A stretch of 64,000 nucleotides of DNA, from assembly GCA_949752795.1 (NCBI GenBank), contig OX457062.1, positions 87,347,777-87,411,776 of the forward strand, in the 5' to 3' direction. A program made the position numbers and the translations under genes. The first letter of the stretch is position 1. Each line of letters starts with the position of its first letter. Shown in pieces: positions 32,905 to 45,359 of this stretch. The DNA is from Hyperoodon ampullatus (lineage: Eukaryota > Chordata > Mammalia > Artiodactyla > Ziphiidae). The notes below the pieces were generated by a model. The model was not told the DNA's origin and did no database searches. It saw only the letters and a program-made list of their open reading frames with translations.

Positions 32905-33238
32905 TTAACATCTTTATTGGAGTATAATTCCTTTACAATGGTGTGTTAGTTTCTGCTTTATAACAAAGTGAATCAGTTATACATATACATATACATATGT
33001 TCCCATATCTCTTCCCTCTTGTGTCTTCCTCCCTCCCACCCTCCCTATCCCACCCCTCTAGGTGGTCACAAAGCACCAAGCAGCTCTCTTTGTGCTGTGT
33101 GGCTGCTTCCCACTAGCGATCTATTTTACATTTGGTAGTGTATATATGTCCATGCCACTCTCTCACTTCATCCCAGTTTACCCTTCCCCATCCACATATC
33201 CTCAAGTCCATTCTCTAGTAGGTCTGCATCTTTATTCC
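32905..33238 (-). mobile_element. L1 3' UTR, minus strand
   Basis: Newer-type L1 3' end: TTTAACATCTTTATTGGAGT, CCCACCCCTCTAGGTGGTCA, CTCTCACTTCATCCCAG, ending near TCTGCATCTTTATTCC. A possible 10-bp duplication GTAGACAYCT at 32871-32880 and 33239-33248 leaves about 22 unexplained bases beside the T-run, so the left edge is uncertain. There is no coding part. Confidence 0.85.
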
Positions 33239-33479
33239 GTAGACATCTGTTTTTCGATTGTGTAAGATTATCCCTTGGTTTGTGAAGGAGCGACAGACAG
33301 AACATATAGTGAGGGCTCTGGGGATGAAGCTCACATCACATCCTCCAGATCTCACATGTGGAGTGGTTTAGTATCAAGGCAGCAATCACCTGCAAGATAA
33401 AGGACTGGAAGATACACAATTTCCTTAGAAGACGGGAAGGTTTTAATCACATGAAGCCCTAAAACTTTTGCGTTACCAA

Positions 33480-35048
33480 AGACCCAGTTCTCTTAATTAC
33501 AAATGAAGGAATTAGGAGCCAAGTCAGTCCAGCTCAAATTCTAACAGCCAGCTAAGTGTAGAACTAGGACTGGAGCTCCTCAGCCCTAACTCAAGGCTGT
33601 TTCTACTTCATCATACTCTCCTTTTTGCATTTTATATCTCTCGCGTCTTCTCTTAGCTGTTCCTCCCCCTTTTCTGGTTATTTTCCACCTAAAACAGTGG
33701 ACGGGGTTTATAGTAGTGCCTTCCCATGGGAAATGTTCATAAAATATTTGTTACAAGAATGAACAACAGCATACTTGGAGGCATTTTATTCAAATGGTTT
33801 CTCAAATCTTTGACCGGCTCTTCCTTTCTGGTTTGGGTTTGAATCAGGTAGTTCAGATAGTGTAAACAGCAGTTCACTTGGAGTTAGAAAATGAACAACA
33901 ATTGCTCCTTTAAAAAACAAAATGTTCCATCCTTCCTATATTCTCAGGATTGATCCTCACTTGAGGAATATTAAATATTACAATTGTCCTCAAGTGCAGG
34001 CAATGACACCCTCAATGACAAGTCTCTGGCAGCGAATGCTTCTCTCCAATGGAGAATTAGATGAAGTGACAGGGTTAATTCCCAGTGGGACACAAGGCTT
34101 TGGTGATGTGAAGCTATTGCTTCTGGGAGACACATCAATTATTTGCCTGACAGTCTGAGTGGAGTGGAGGAAGGGTTTCATCTGTGCCTAGAATATTACT
34201 TCCTTTCAGCACTTATCAAGGCCTTTGATGTTCCTCACATTGTCAGTGGGAGGAAATCAAGGTGCTTTCTTCCAACCCGAATTTGGAAATTCCATTTGGG
34301 CGAAGTTTGCAACTGATTGGGTAGAAATGAGCTCCTAAGATGAAAAGGGAAGACTGGCCATCAGCGTACCCCGTGTAACTTGAGTCTGTTCTGGAAAACC
34401 TCACCAAGCTTCATCAGGCACAGAGGGAATTGTCAGCCTATAGAGTGGAAAGGTTAAATGAGTTTTATCGTCTTCTCACTAAAATGACAATTCTCCTGTC
34501 AAGTTTCATTTAGGCCATAAATGTCATGGTGGGAAGCCCACAGCCTGCTTGTCAGCCTGCCCACAAGATGGCCAAGTGGAAGGACAAGGTGGGGAGTGGG
34601 GAGAGAATGGCAAATACCTCTCTGGGTTCTGGAAGAAGGGTCTCACCTGACGGTAACTGAGAGGTCACTGAGCTCCAAACGTAGCTGTGTTGAGTTCCAG
34701 ACCAACCTCTGCCATATCAATGTATGTCCAGATACAATCTATGTCACCCACCACAGAGAAACCATTGACAAAGACAACGAGGGATCCAGAAGTCTGGATA
34801 CTGCCATCGCCATCTTGGTTGATTTCCTTTCACAGATTCTCTGATTATTTACACCAGATATAAAATGGTTACCCAGATTTCAAACAACTGTAATCTGTGA
34901 AATCTCTAGTTGGTGAACATGTTTTTTTTCAGTAAGGAAGGGCTGGTTAATGCTTAATATGAGCCCACTTCATAGGTAATACTCAGTAAATTTATGTGGA
35001 ATGAAAGAAGCTAATTGAACCTAATGTTGTAGACTTTTGATTCCCTCC
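33480..35048. other. Mostly single-copy; small MIR piece
   Basis: 33490-33590 has minus-strand MIR-like words (AAATGAAGGAATTAGGAGCC; CTAGGACTGGAGCTCCTC). The remainder is unassigned. The open frame at 34521-34844 has no recognisable domain. Confidence 0.4.
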
Positions 35049-35056
35049 TTTAAGAC

Positions 35057-35225
35057 CTTGCTACTCAAAATGTGGTCCCCAGATCACCAGCATCCTCATT
35101 ATCTGTGCAATTGTTACCAAAAATGCCAAATCTCAGGGCTCACTCCAAACCAACTGAATCAGTATCTGCATTTTAGCAAAGTCCTCAGATGATTGGTACA
35201 TACATTAAATTTTGAGAAGCTCAGC
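35057..35225. mobile_element. MER5-type nonautonomous hAT element
   Basis: The ends read CTTGCTACTCAAAATGTGGT (left) and TTTTGAGAAGCTCAGC (right), degenerate inverted forms of the MER5 terminus. Internal words include CATCCTCATTATCTG and CTGAATCAGTATCTGC. An 8-bp target duplication TYTAAGAC at 35049-35056 and 35226-35233 fits hAT integration. It is non-coding, about 169 bp. Confidence 0.8.
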
Positions 35226-35296
35226 TCTAAGACACTGTGCCCATGAGTTGGATGATTTCCACCAGGTCAACGGTGGTGCCTTTAACGTCTTTTAAT

Positions 35297-35511
35297 GGTT
35301 TTTTTTTTTTTTTTTTTGCGGTACGTGGGCCTCTCACTGTTGTGGCCTCTCCCGTTGCGGAGCACAGGCTCCGGATGCGCAGGCTCAGGGGCCATGGCTC
35401 ATGGACCTAGCCGCTCTGTGGCATGTGGGATCTTCCTGGACCAGGGTACGAACCCGTGTCCCCTGCATCGGCAGGCGGACTCTCAACCGCTGCGCCACCA
35501 GGGAAGCCTCT
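35297..35511 (-). mobile_element. CHR-2-type SINE
   Basis: Minus-strand copy with a T-run of about 18 at 35300-35317, GCGGTACGTGGGCCTCTCAC, and head CACCAGGGAAGCC. The perfect 12-bp duplication ACGTCTTTTAAT lies at 35285-35296 and 35512-35523. Confidence 0.95.
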
Positions 35512-35699
35512 ACGTCTTTTAATCTTAATGATAAAGAATCTCCCAGACCTAGATAACTGAAAGAAGCTAGTATCTCTATAACACAAAGCCCACTTGCATT
35601 CTTTTCTAGAAAAAAATAGTGTAGCTTCTAAAATAACTTAATGATAAATCTCTCACTCTTCCTTTCAAATATTATTATTCTTTATGTATCAACATGCCT

Positions 35700-37800
35700 T
35701 AGTCCCTTAAAAAGGTTTTGAGCTCCTGGAAAGTAAGGTTCATATTTCAGTCATTTCTATAGATCTCTGCATTTTACACATAATAACAGGTTTTTAAATA
35801 CTTGTTTTCAAACCTCCAGGTAAAAATAGATATTCTCTCTCATTGCACTACACACTCTCTCCTTGAAACACTAATCACCATTTGTAACTATGCATTTCAG
35901 TGTCTACTTCTTTAATGTCTTTACCCCCTACTAGATACAAAAAAACTGTATAAGGCAAGGTTTGTCTCATTCACTTTGCTGCTACATGTGCCAAATAGAT
36001 GAATGCACAAAGATAACAAGCCTACATTTAGATGTTTCAAAGGCCAATCAAGTCATGATTTGCCTTTCTACTTCGAGAAACAAAAAACTTCTGTATATAC
36101 AATCTTTATGGAAAAATCTTATTTATGCAAGAATAATTGTAAGAATGATCAACCACGGTCAGTTTCCACCCACTCGACTACTTAGCAGATTGAAAATATC
36201 CATCGCCTCCTTGAAGGCCCGAATTTGGACTTTTCTTTCTCCGTCGAACTTCATCTTCAGAAAGAAATCGTTTTCATTTCTCTGAAGTAGAAACTCTCAG
36301 TTTCAAGTCCTGAGAACTGTCAGTTTTCTTTTCCTCTCAGAACTACCCTCCTCAAAGAAAACCCTCCTGCATCCCCGACCTGCAGTGGAACCTCAGTCCC
36401 CCAACTCCTCTGCCCTCCAGCCAGCCCTTCGTCTCCATTTTTGGCTTCTCTATCGGCCCATGAACCCTCCCTCTGGTGTTCTGAGACTCTGGGGTTCTGA
36501 GTTCTGAGACTTTGTTTTGGGGTGTGTGTGTGTACGTTGCTCTGTGTTTTGTGGTGTTTTCTTTGCAGCCTTTACCATCTGTGGGTGTTTTCTCAATCTG
36601 CAGTGGAACCACTGACTGTCAGCAGCTGCTGCTGTTTGTGCACTTCTCTGCAAAAATGGCTTCAAGCGTTGCCTTGCCTGCTCCAGTTTGGGGCAACCAC
36701 AGTGATGAACAGGCACGAACCCCTTGACACATGCACTTCACCTCCCCGGCGGGGCCGATAAGATCAAGCATGAAGGCGCTGAGCGGTCTGGCATCCTCAG
36801 TGTGCTCTGCACAGAGGTGATGCTGAGCCCCATACACACCTTCCCGGGGCTGCTGGTGCTACCAGTCTCCCCCAGCACCCCACACATTCCTGCAGCTGGT
36901 AAGAGGCACACCTGAGTTTCCAGGGGGGGCCTGAGGGTGCATTTCAGACCCAGAAAAGGGCCTAGAAAAACTGATATCTTGTCACTTTCTTTGTTGATGT
37001 CCATCCTTGGCTATTTCTCCTCCTCTGCTAATAACAATAATCAAGACAAATTTCCCACGTGGTGAGTGTTTATACTGAATGAGGTTCTGGGCTGAGGCGT
37101 TTATACATATTGCCTCCAAGCCACATCTCTGTCTCTGAGCTCGTGGGCAGAGACTCACACACACATCAGCATCTAAACCAGAGCGAGGAGGGCTGGCCGC
37201 CCCTGCAGCTCATTCGGGGGCTGGTGCAGCTGGCGGTATTTCTGATAGAATATTCAAGCTTTTATTTTTCTTCTAATAAGGATTCCGTCTGACTCCAAAG
37301 AGACAAGTAACACTTGACTGAGGCAGGATTAGATAGTAATCGTGTTGTGGGCAGGAATCATTTGGATTTAATCTTTATGACAAAAAAGACATACTCAGTA
37401 AACTCTAACTGACATGGCCTGATGGCGCAATGCTCGATATTAGGAAGCTGACAACCCTGGACACAGGAGCCCGAGGAAATCACCAGTACTTAGGAGAAGA
37501 CATGGGATCCAGGGCTGGGTGTGGTGGACGCCTCAGGGACTTTTGTTCAGTTGAACTGAGGAGAGAAGGGGGCGGGTTTTTTTTTTCACAGATGAGAAAA
37601 TCAAGGCAAAGAGCAGAAAGTTGACTGGATCAGGGATACACAGTGAATCAGAGACATAACCAGTCATAAAAGAAAATTGTCATGGCAAGGGAATTGTTTT
37701 TCCCCTAACTCTATAAAAGATGTCTATCCATGAGATGAAGTTATTCATTTTAATTTTTTTTTAGAAAGATGCTGAAAAACAAAATTATCAAAGGTCACAC
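35700..37800. other. L2-like start, then single-copy GC-rich patch
   Basis: 35700-35790 (GAGCTCCTGGAAAGTAAGGT, then TAACAGGTTTTTAAAT) resembles an L2 tail, and 35840-36010 may extend it. 36360-36930 is GC-richer, with several overlapping short open frames on both strands (up to about 88 codons). None has a recognisable domain. I considered and did not call an exon. Confidence 0.4.
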
Positions 37801-37811
37801 AGAAGCGTAGA

Positions 37812-37970
37812 GAAATGCCTTTATTGAACATCTACAATGTTCCAGGTTCCTTAACTTTGAATTGAGGTGTTTTGCATTTTGTTTCATAGATGGAGAATTT
37901 TAAGCTTGAAGAGGGTAAGTAACTCGTCCAAGGTCACTAGACAATAAGTAGTGCGATTGCGACGAGGATG
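37812..37970 (-). mobile_element. MIR fragment
   Basis: ATTGAACATCTACAATGTTC, CAGGTTCCTTAACTTTGAAT, AGATGGAGAATTTTAAGC and CTCGTCCAAGGTCACTAGAC follow minus-strand MIR order. Confidence 0.75.
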
Positions 37971-37989
37971 CTGCTGTGTGTGACTGTCA

Positions 37990-39920
37990 CTCACGCTGCC
38001 TCCCCAAGTCTGAAATGCAAAACAGACAGACAAGGCTCTAACTCAGCCTGATGAGAGCTCGCAACCCATAGTAAGGTCTCTGGTCATCCATGTCCCAGCC
38101 TGTGAGCTGGGCTCTCTTTCCTGGGCATCTTCTGGGGCTGGGAAGCTGCAGCCATTCCCACAGGGGTGTGCTGAGGCCTTTCATCCATTGGCTACAGCCA
38201 CCTGCTTCTTTCCAGGCTGAGCCACTCTCTTCAGGCACAGATGGTCGGTCCAGTGTGCATGTTTTCACCTTTGGTCCCCAGAGTCAGAGAAATACCGTGC
38301 TCCTGATATGACTCTGTTTGTAACTATGAAAGCATCCCCTGCCCATCCTCCAAAGCCCAAAGATATCCGCCAACCATTGCAGCAGCCTCAGTAGCAGCAA
38401 GAATGAAATCAGGGGTCCATAAACCAGGCAGAATAATCTTCCAATTCTAAAAGAGAACCAAGGAGGCAGGAGGAAAGGTGGGCAGAATTCTGGAAGCCAT
38501 ACGGTTCTGCTCTACCCCAGAGCCCAGGAAGGGTAATTTGGAGATACTTAAGGAAGTTGCTATGCCTCCATCACTGGACTCATCCTGTGAAGGGCAACTC
38601 TAGCAAAGGGGGTCCTCGTCCTGAGATTGTTGCACTGATTTCTTGTCCCTTTCTCCTTTGGCCTGTGGGTCACTTGGCAGTTGGCCTATTTCCCTCTTTC
38701 CAGGCTGCCTCCAAATCTCAGAATCCCAGATTCCAAAGTTGCAAAGATTGATCACCACCTTAATCAAAGTCATGAGATTCTCCAAAGGAGATTTTGTTTG
38801 CAAAAAGTGTCAGAAATTACTGGTCAGTAGAAAAGCGGGGAGAGAGCACAGGGACATCAGCCACCCCACCTCCACCATTTTCTCTGAACACCCAACTTGT
38901 TCTGGTCACAGTTTTATTTCCTTTGCTTCAAGCATAATAAGAAATAGGATAAGAGCCATTCACACACACATGAAAGAGGAGTCAGTTCTGACTGTCCCTC
39001 AAAGGCCACTTTCCTCTCAACACTCCTCCCTTTCAGAGGAGTGGAAAAGTTGAGTAAGTTATATCATTTCCTGGCTTTCAGAAGTTTAGTTTGAGTCATC
39101 CTAGGGCCAGACCTTTATTCAAAAAATTTGAGCTGCAAAAAATGCAAGTCTCACCTCCAAGGAGGGTGGCCATTCAAATATTTTAGGTCAGGATGGTCTT
39201 GTTTTATTCAGTCACAGAGTTTCAAAGCTGGAGAAGCCCTTAGAGTCTGTCTCTTCTAATTCTGTCTCTTGAAAAATGGTAAACAGAGGTGCGGAGAGGG
39301 AAGTGACAGGGATTTTGTCAGGGGGAACGGCCTGCTCTCTGGCCTCGGAGCTCCCAGCCTCACATGCCCAGGACCATTAGGGCAGCCCCTTTCTTTCTCG
39401 TTATGGAGTGTAGCATCCAAACAGGAAGGCTTTACAGCAGCCCAGCAGGACTGTATGTTCTCGTCACCCTCTCCTGCTTGTTGTTCTTGTATTCGGTTAC
39501 AAATCTGGCTCTGACCCTTGTTGAAAAGGGTCATTGAAAGTGGGTAAGGAAAAAGAGAGCTATCGGCTTGGTCATGACCCAATCAGTCCATGGTTACTAA
39601 GTTTCTCAGGACTGGAGCCTTTTTTTACAAGGTCAAGAAGTAGAAGTGGAGGGAACGTAGAAAGGATCCAGGGAAGGGGTAGACAGCTGGCCACACCATT
39701 AGTTCCAGAGTTACACACAACCCCAGGGGCCTGGGTTAAGCTCACAGCCAAACCCGAGCATGGTGGCAAAGCAATACCCACAGAAGAACTTGGTTGCCTG
39801 GGAATTCCAGTGTAGATTTTATTCTGCCACTGACTAAAAGGGACAGGAAGAAAGAAGAGAATTTGAAAAACAGTTGTTAGGAGTGTCCTAAAATAGTTGT
39901 TCTTCAATTTTAGAAGTTAC
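37990..39920. other. Mostly single-copy stretch
   Basis: 39215-39315 may be a small minus-strand MIR-type piece (AAGCTGGAGAAGCCCTTAGA). The longest open frame (38643-39053, 136 codons) has a CKKC-like pair but no zinc-finger spacing, so I give it no function. Confidence 0.35.
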
Positions 39921-40169
39921 TAAAAATGAGGCTTTTTATACCCCTACACCTCCACTCCAGATATTCTGATACAGTTAAGTGTGGAGACCAGAAATATCTT
40001 TTTCTTGTTATTGGTGGTGAGGGTGTTCATTCAATCACCCAATAATTTTCTTATGGTTATTTTTTTCAATAAACATTTAGCGGGAATAATTTCAGATTTA
40101 CAAAAATGTTGCAGATATAGCATCAGGAATTCTGTATACCCTTCATCCCATTTCCCCTAACGTTAATTT

Positions 40170-40525
40170 CATTTTTTTAAAAGTTTTGGTAAAATACATA
40201 TAACATACAATTTACCACTTAACCACTTTTAAGCATCCAATTCAGTGGCATTGAATACATTCATGTGGTTGTACAAGCATCACCACTATCCATCTCCAGA
40301 GCACTTTGATCTTCCCCATCTGAAACTCTGTACCCATTAAAAAGCAACTCTCCATTCCCTACCTGCCACCCCCTGCCCTGCCCCAACTAGCCCTTTGACA
40401 CACCACCATTCTTTCTGTCTGTATGAATTTGACCATTCTAGGGACCTCACATAAGTGGAAATCATACAATATGTGCTGTTTTGTGACTAATTTATTTCTT
40501 CCTTTTTAAGACTGAATAATAACCC

Positions 40526-40572
<47 letters not shown>

Positions 40573-40727
40573 CACATGTTGTTGTTTATCAATCCTTCCA
40601 TCAATGGACACTTCGGTGGCTTCCACCTTTTGGCGACTGTAAATACTGCTGCTATGAACATGGTGTACAAATATCTGTTTGAGTCTCTGCTTTCAATTAC
40701 TAATTATTTTGGGTATGTACGCAGAAG
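40170..40727 (-). mobile_element. L1M 3' UTR with internal CA microsatellite
   Basis: Classic minus-strand L1M words: ACATAACATACAATTTACCA, TCAGTGGCATTGAATACATT, CATCACCACTATCCATCTCC, TGAAACTCTGTACCCATTAA and GACTGTAAATACTGCTGCTA. The (AC)n at 40529-40570 sits inside it. Flanked by the 14-bp duplication described for the nest. No coding frame. Confidence 0.88.
40529..40570 (+). repeat. (AC)n microsatellite
   Basis: About 21 uninterrupted AC units within the L1M 3' UTR, followed by CCCACATGTTG. Confidence 0.95.
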
Positions 40728-41209
40728 CCTAATGTTAATTTGTTACATAACCATGGCACGTTACTATTCACTAACCTACAGACTTTCTTCAGATTTCACT
40801 GATTTTTCTGCTAAAATACAATCTTTTAATAAGCACCCCAGGAGACTCTGGTTCACTGGGCCAAGGTTTTAGAAATAGTGATTTTTTTAAAATGACGGAT
40901 TTAGTCCAGGAAACAGTACTGGCTGTTGGAGAGAAAGTTGGCCTTACACTGAGGGTTTGTATGCTGAATCTTGTCTCAATTCACTGCCTTTCACTGGGCC
41001 TAATGTTCCCCAACTTTCAAAGAAGAATGATAGAATAGACGTCTTGGAGTTATCTGGAGCATTCTAGAGAGAAGAAGCTCTCAGATGTAAAGCTGTTCTC
41101 CAGGTAGGAGTTTCCAGACAGCAGCTGACAAAGGAGAAATTGGTCAGAGTTTCTGAAATCTTAGAAGCAGATTCAATAACAGAGAAAAGCTTTGAAAGGA
41201 ATATGAAGC

Positions 41210-41223
41210 GGGGGGGGGGGGGG
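41210..41223 (+). repeat. G14 homopolymer
   Basis: Fourteen consecutive G residues between GAAGC and TGAGG. Long G runs are rare and error-prone in sequencing, so the exact length should be treated with caution. Confidence 0.8.
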
Positions 41224-42074
41224 TGAGGTTCTCTACCTCTTGTTTGTCTGGTATTGTCAGAACACAGGGTCCATTCAGACAGGTGACATCTGCCTTCTGT
41301 CATCACAGAGGACAGAAACAGAAGAAATGCACTTTGGCTGCTGTACTTTGTACTTTAGACTTGAAGCACTTCTTGATATAACAGTGGGTGACCCAAATCT
41401 TTAGTGCCCTGATTTTGCTTTCCCAGGTGAATGTATCTGCTGTAGTTTCCCAAGTAACTAATGTTAATTTTATTTCTTCATTTACCCAACACACATTTAT
41501 TAAGAACTATGCATGTACCTGAGTTCTACTGGGCAATGAGGATGCAGAGCTTGCTTACAAGAACCTCTGCCCTTCAAACACATGCAGGCCAGGGGAAAAA
41601 TAAGGACACCTCTAAGTACGCTGGAGAGCAGTGGTTATTTCAAATTGCAAATGATTTTTGCATGAATTAAGTGTGGTTTTGACTCAATGTCAAGAGTTCT
41701 AGGATCCTTTGATGGCAACATTGGGTACTTACAAAGCAGCATGGGAGTATTTTCTGCAGGAACCAGCCCAACATAGCCCTATAGCATGGAGCCTCTAAAG
41801 ATGAGCATTGGGACTAAGTAGAGTGGGGAAGAGTGTAAAGGTCTATGAACGTGTGAAGCAGCTTCATTAGGACTGCACCAGGCATGTGCTATTCTTCAAG
41901 CATCGTTTCAACTCAGTCTTCTCATGAAAAAGATGTTGGAGAAAACGTAAAATGAACCCAGGGTCGGGGGACTTCTTTATGATGTTGCCCTGGATGTAGT
42001 ATAGGAATGTGCCTTTCATGATGGAAGCACATGAAGCCAAAAACGGGCAACCCAAGAGACTTCAAGGAAGTATT

Positions 42075-42110
42075 GAAACAGGAAACCAGGGGGAAACAGG
42101 AAACCAGGGG
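42075..42110 (+). repeat. 18-bp tandem duplication
   Basis: GAAACAGGAAACCAGGGG occurs twice back to back, perfectly (42075-42092 and 42093-42110). The sequence on either side is not repetitive. Confidence 0.9.
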
Positions 42111-42704
42111 ATTTCAGCAAGAGAGGAGGACCTGAGCTGAAATCTGGTTTGGATTCTATTAATATCAGTGGCTTGGGAAAAGCCCTAGAGGGCCCTTAAC
42201 AAAGGGAGAGGCGGTCATGACCTCAGCACTAACATCTTTACATCTTTTCAGAGAGGTGTCAATTCCTGGGGACCCTCTGTGGCAGCCCTGACTCAGAAGG
42301 AAACTCACCAGCTACTACATCACATCATCTCAGACCACTTCCTGAAGGGCTTTGGGTTTTCCCTAGAAGGCTCTTGTTCATATACAGATCCTGCCAGGAA
42401 CAGACTGTGGATCAAGTGCCAGGCGGGCCAATTTGAAATTGAGGCCTTCGGTATAATAAATATACACAACACAGTACATGAATAAAATATAGCTATAGAG
42501 ATAAGAATAAAAAAGGACAGAAGTCATACCTTCCTGTATGTGTATGTGTGTTCATATATACACACATACACATGTAGACACACCCACACTCACAACTTAT
42601 TTAGCATCTGTGCCTTATAATATACATGTAAAATGTAGATTCAGAAGTAGAAAAATAATACCTCTAGAAGGGGGAGAGAAAAAAGTCATTCCATGACCTA
42701 GGTC

Positions 42705-42955
42705 AGGCTTTCCCAACTTTCTGTGCTTCAGGATAATTACGCAAAGGCTGAATTCTGCAATCAAATAAATTTAGGAAATGTTGGATAAAACAAATTCAAA
42801 CATTGATTGCTGGACCTCTTAAGATGGTTAATATGCTAATGGAATTGTAAATCTCTTTTCTCACACTTGTTGCCATTAGATGTGTTTTGTGAAAAGCGTC
42901 TTCAGTAGTGATCTACAGGGCATCTCTTTGGGAAATGCTGACCTAGGCTGATGCA
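42705..42955. mobile_element. Possible old DNA-element remnant
   Basis: CAGGCTTTCCCAACTTTCTG at the left, ATTGCTGGACCTCTTAAGAT in the middle and CTTTGGGAAATGCTGACCTA at the right resemble a hAT-type nonautonomous layout, with loosely complementary ends. Low certainty. Confidence 0.4.
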
Positions 42956-42959
42956 GTTC

Positions 42960-44053
42960 CTTTATTAGAACATTAGCTCTGCCTGGGATCCCTGGCAGGC
43001 AAGGCAATTAAAAGATTCATGATGGGTTATAGTTTTTTCATCAAATAAAAACCTAGTTTTTTCATATTCTAAATTAAAATGATTTTTTGGATGTAAGAAG
43101 GTCGTTGAACTACATAATGGCTTATCTATTTAACAATGGCTTAATGGAAAATGTAGAATAATAATAATTATATTATTAATTATAGTAATAACATTACTAC
43201 TATTATTATATTTTAGCTATATTAAATGTTGGACATAAGCCAAGGACATAGCCTGAAAACTTAACTTAGCAAATGACATTTTGCATGGAGGGGAAGGAGA
43301 GTAGGCCTGTTGCTTTCTGATGATCTTATTTGATAAAAATTATTAAGTTTAGAATACCTTGAACTCCTTTTCCTTGAACACTCATTCATTTATCTATGAT
43401 TTGGATAGGAGTTGAGATTCAACAATTTACATTTCAAATCTGTATCTGGGTCCAGAGCTGCTTCCGGAATGAAGGAATAATTTCCACAAGCTTTTGATAC
43501 TGGACTTGCAGATGACAAAGTTTGGGCATTCTATTAGGCTTTTGAGAAAGTGGCCTCTTCTTTCACCAAATAAAAGGACTTCCAACCCCTCCAAGGATGA
43601 GCCCTGGGGAATCCTGCAGGCAAACCAAGACTCTCTCAAGAGACATCTTAGATTTGTTCAAATGCTCATAGAGGTGCTTGAGTGGATGTACAGACTGACA
43701 GGGATGCTTGGCTGAGTAACCATAACACTATGGCATCAGAGTTAAGGATGAAAGCCTCCCTTTTTGGATGGCAGAGTTTCGTAGAAAGTAAAAAAAAAAA
43801 AAAAAATGCAGAGTATCTTCATCCCCTGTCTTATCCCCTTGATCTCATTACTCCTTATTAGCACAAACCATTCAGGACAGTTAGGGTGAAAGTCCTGATA
43901 AGGAGGAAGTCGTCACTTTCAAACTAATCTAGCACACCTGTCTTGAGATGGTGATAAACAAAGAAGGTCTAATTATTAAGTAATCAATAACATTGATCTG
44001 TAATTGGAGATACAGCACTAGTTCCTCCTTGACTACCCCTCCTACCACCCCTA

Positions 44054-44097
<44 letters not shown>

Positions 44098-44870
44098 TCA
44101 CAGGTCTTAACCAAGCAGGGTCTGGTTATTTATTTATTTATTTTTTGGTGTACCCATTGTACCCTGTGTTTCTCTTTATCAGAGAATTTACCACATGATG
44201 TTGAAATTAACTGTTTATGTGTTCACTAAACACAAAAGGTTGCCCTCTTCAAAGATAGGCTTAATATATTATCATTTTAAAACTCTACTGACCGGTGGAA
44301 AAGGTACTTACAAATGTGTTGAGTACATTATCTCTAGACAAATTCCTTGGACACTCATTTATGCCATGCTTACTGACGAACTTGACAGGTGTTTTCTTTT
44401 TTGATTTAATCCACTCTTTTTAGATGAGTAGCCCATGAGAAAAGAAGTTTCTTAGTCCAGACTATAAAATGGAGATAACACCTCTAAAGAACCCATATGT
44501 ATGTTTTAGGAGGAATATAATTCTGAAACATAACAAGAATAATAAAGAATTAAGACAAGCTAGGTCAGTCTCGTTTGTGAATTCAGTGATTATGTGCCAG
44601 ATAATGGACAAATAAATAATCCTTTTACCATTATCTGACTCCCAAGCCCACTCCATGTTCGACCAAAATTCCTTTGTTTCATATCTGGGAAAGAAAGAGA
44701 TTAAAGCTCCATGTAAAAGTGAATTCATTTTCTGAAACCTTCCTTCCTTACCTGCAAATAATATGAACTCCTTCAAAGAGGATTAAGAGATTGGGCTCTT
44801 TACGTTTTGATTTGCATCCTTAAATTGGCCCCCCTAAAAATATTTTTAGGCATTGGAATATTATATTCAA
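42960..44870. other. No gene; AT-rich with simple repeats
   Basis: 43150-43215 is an ATT/ATA-rich patch. An A-run occurs at 43790-43806 and a (CA)n at 44055-44093. No open frame with a domain is present. Confidence 0.45.
44055..44093 (+). repeat. (CA)n microsatellite
   Basis: About 19 CA units, followed by a CACTCACTCA transition. Confidence 0.95.
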
Positions 44871-44872
44871 GA

Positions 44873-45232
44873 ACAGCACTCTCCAATACAAATATAATTG
44901 ACCCACATATGTAATTTAAAATTTTCTAGTAGGCTTATTTAAAAAGTAAGAAAAAACTTTATTTAAAAAATGTATTTGGTTTAGCTCAGTACATCCAAAA
45001 TGTTATCATTTTAACATGCAATTAATATAAAATTATATTATTCTATTATATTATTCTATTATAAATTATTATATGGTTATAAAATTATATTTGTATTCTT
45101 ATTTTTGTATGAATTCTTTGAAATCCAGTGTATACTTTATATTTTTAAGCACATCTCAATTTGGACGGGTCACATTTCAGAGTTCAACAGCCACATGTGC
45201 AGGTGGTTACTATTTTGGACAGTAGCAGTCTG
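44873..45232. mobile_element. hAT-type nonautonomous element (MER-class)
   Basis: The left end ACAGCACTCTCCAATACAAA and right end TATTTTGGACAGTAGCAGTC are imperfect inverted repeats around a 'CACTGTCCAATA' core. Internal words AATTTTCTAGTAGGC, CATCTCAATTTGGACGGG and CAACAGCCACATGTGC match a common mammalian MER-class element. An AT-rich tandem patch (45025-45075) lies in the middle. It is non-coding. I recognise the type but not the exact subfamily. Confidence 0.7.
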
Positions 45233-45359
45233 TAAAACCCATCACATCAGAGAAAGCTATCTGTTTTTCTTATGGTATCTATGGTTTTGTTGAGAAGATA
45301 TTAGTACCCGAATTGGTGGGTCTAATTGTGCTGAGTTGAAATATAGTATCTGATAACAA

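Larger units (their letters stand above)
39925..40872. mobile_element. Three-layer nest: MER5-like, older L1-like, L1M
   Basis: Outermost: MER5-like words at about 39925-40000 (TATTCTGATACAGTTAAGTG) and 40816-40872 (AAGCACCCCAGGAGACTCTG). Middle: an old L1-like element at about 40063-40155 (TTCAGATTTACAAAAATGTT) that resumes at 40742 (GTTACATAACCATGGCAC). Innermost: an L1M at 40170-40727. The innermost insertion is supported by a 14-bp duplication CCTAAYGTTAATTT at 40156-40169 and 40728-40741. The MER5 layer is the least certain. Confidence 0.65.
40875..42700. other. No gene; G-run and short tandem repeat
   Basis: Contains a 14-base G homopolymer at 41210-41223 and an 18-bp perfect tandem pair at 42075-42110. 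41470-41600 is weakly like an ancient L2-like repeat. The open frame at 42279-42485 has no recognised domain. 42538-42573 holds a TG/CA inverted repeat of about 13 bp. Confidence 0.4.

Noticed and set aside
36360..36930. GC-rich patch considered as an exon or promoter
   Set aside because: Several short frames overlap on both strands, no domain is recognised, and CpG density does not look like an island by eye.
38643..39053. 136-codon frame with CKKC, considered as a zinc finger
   Set aside because: A single cysteine pair without the following histidine or cysteine spacing. No tandem fingers.
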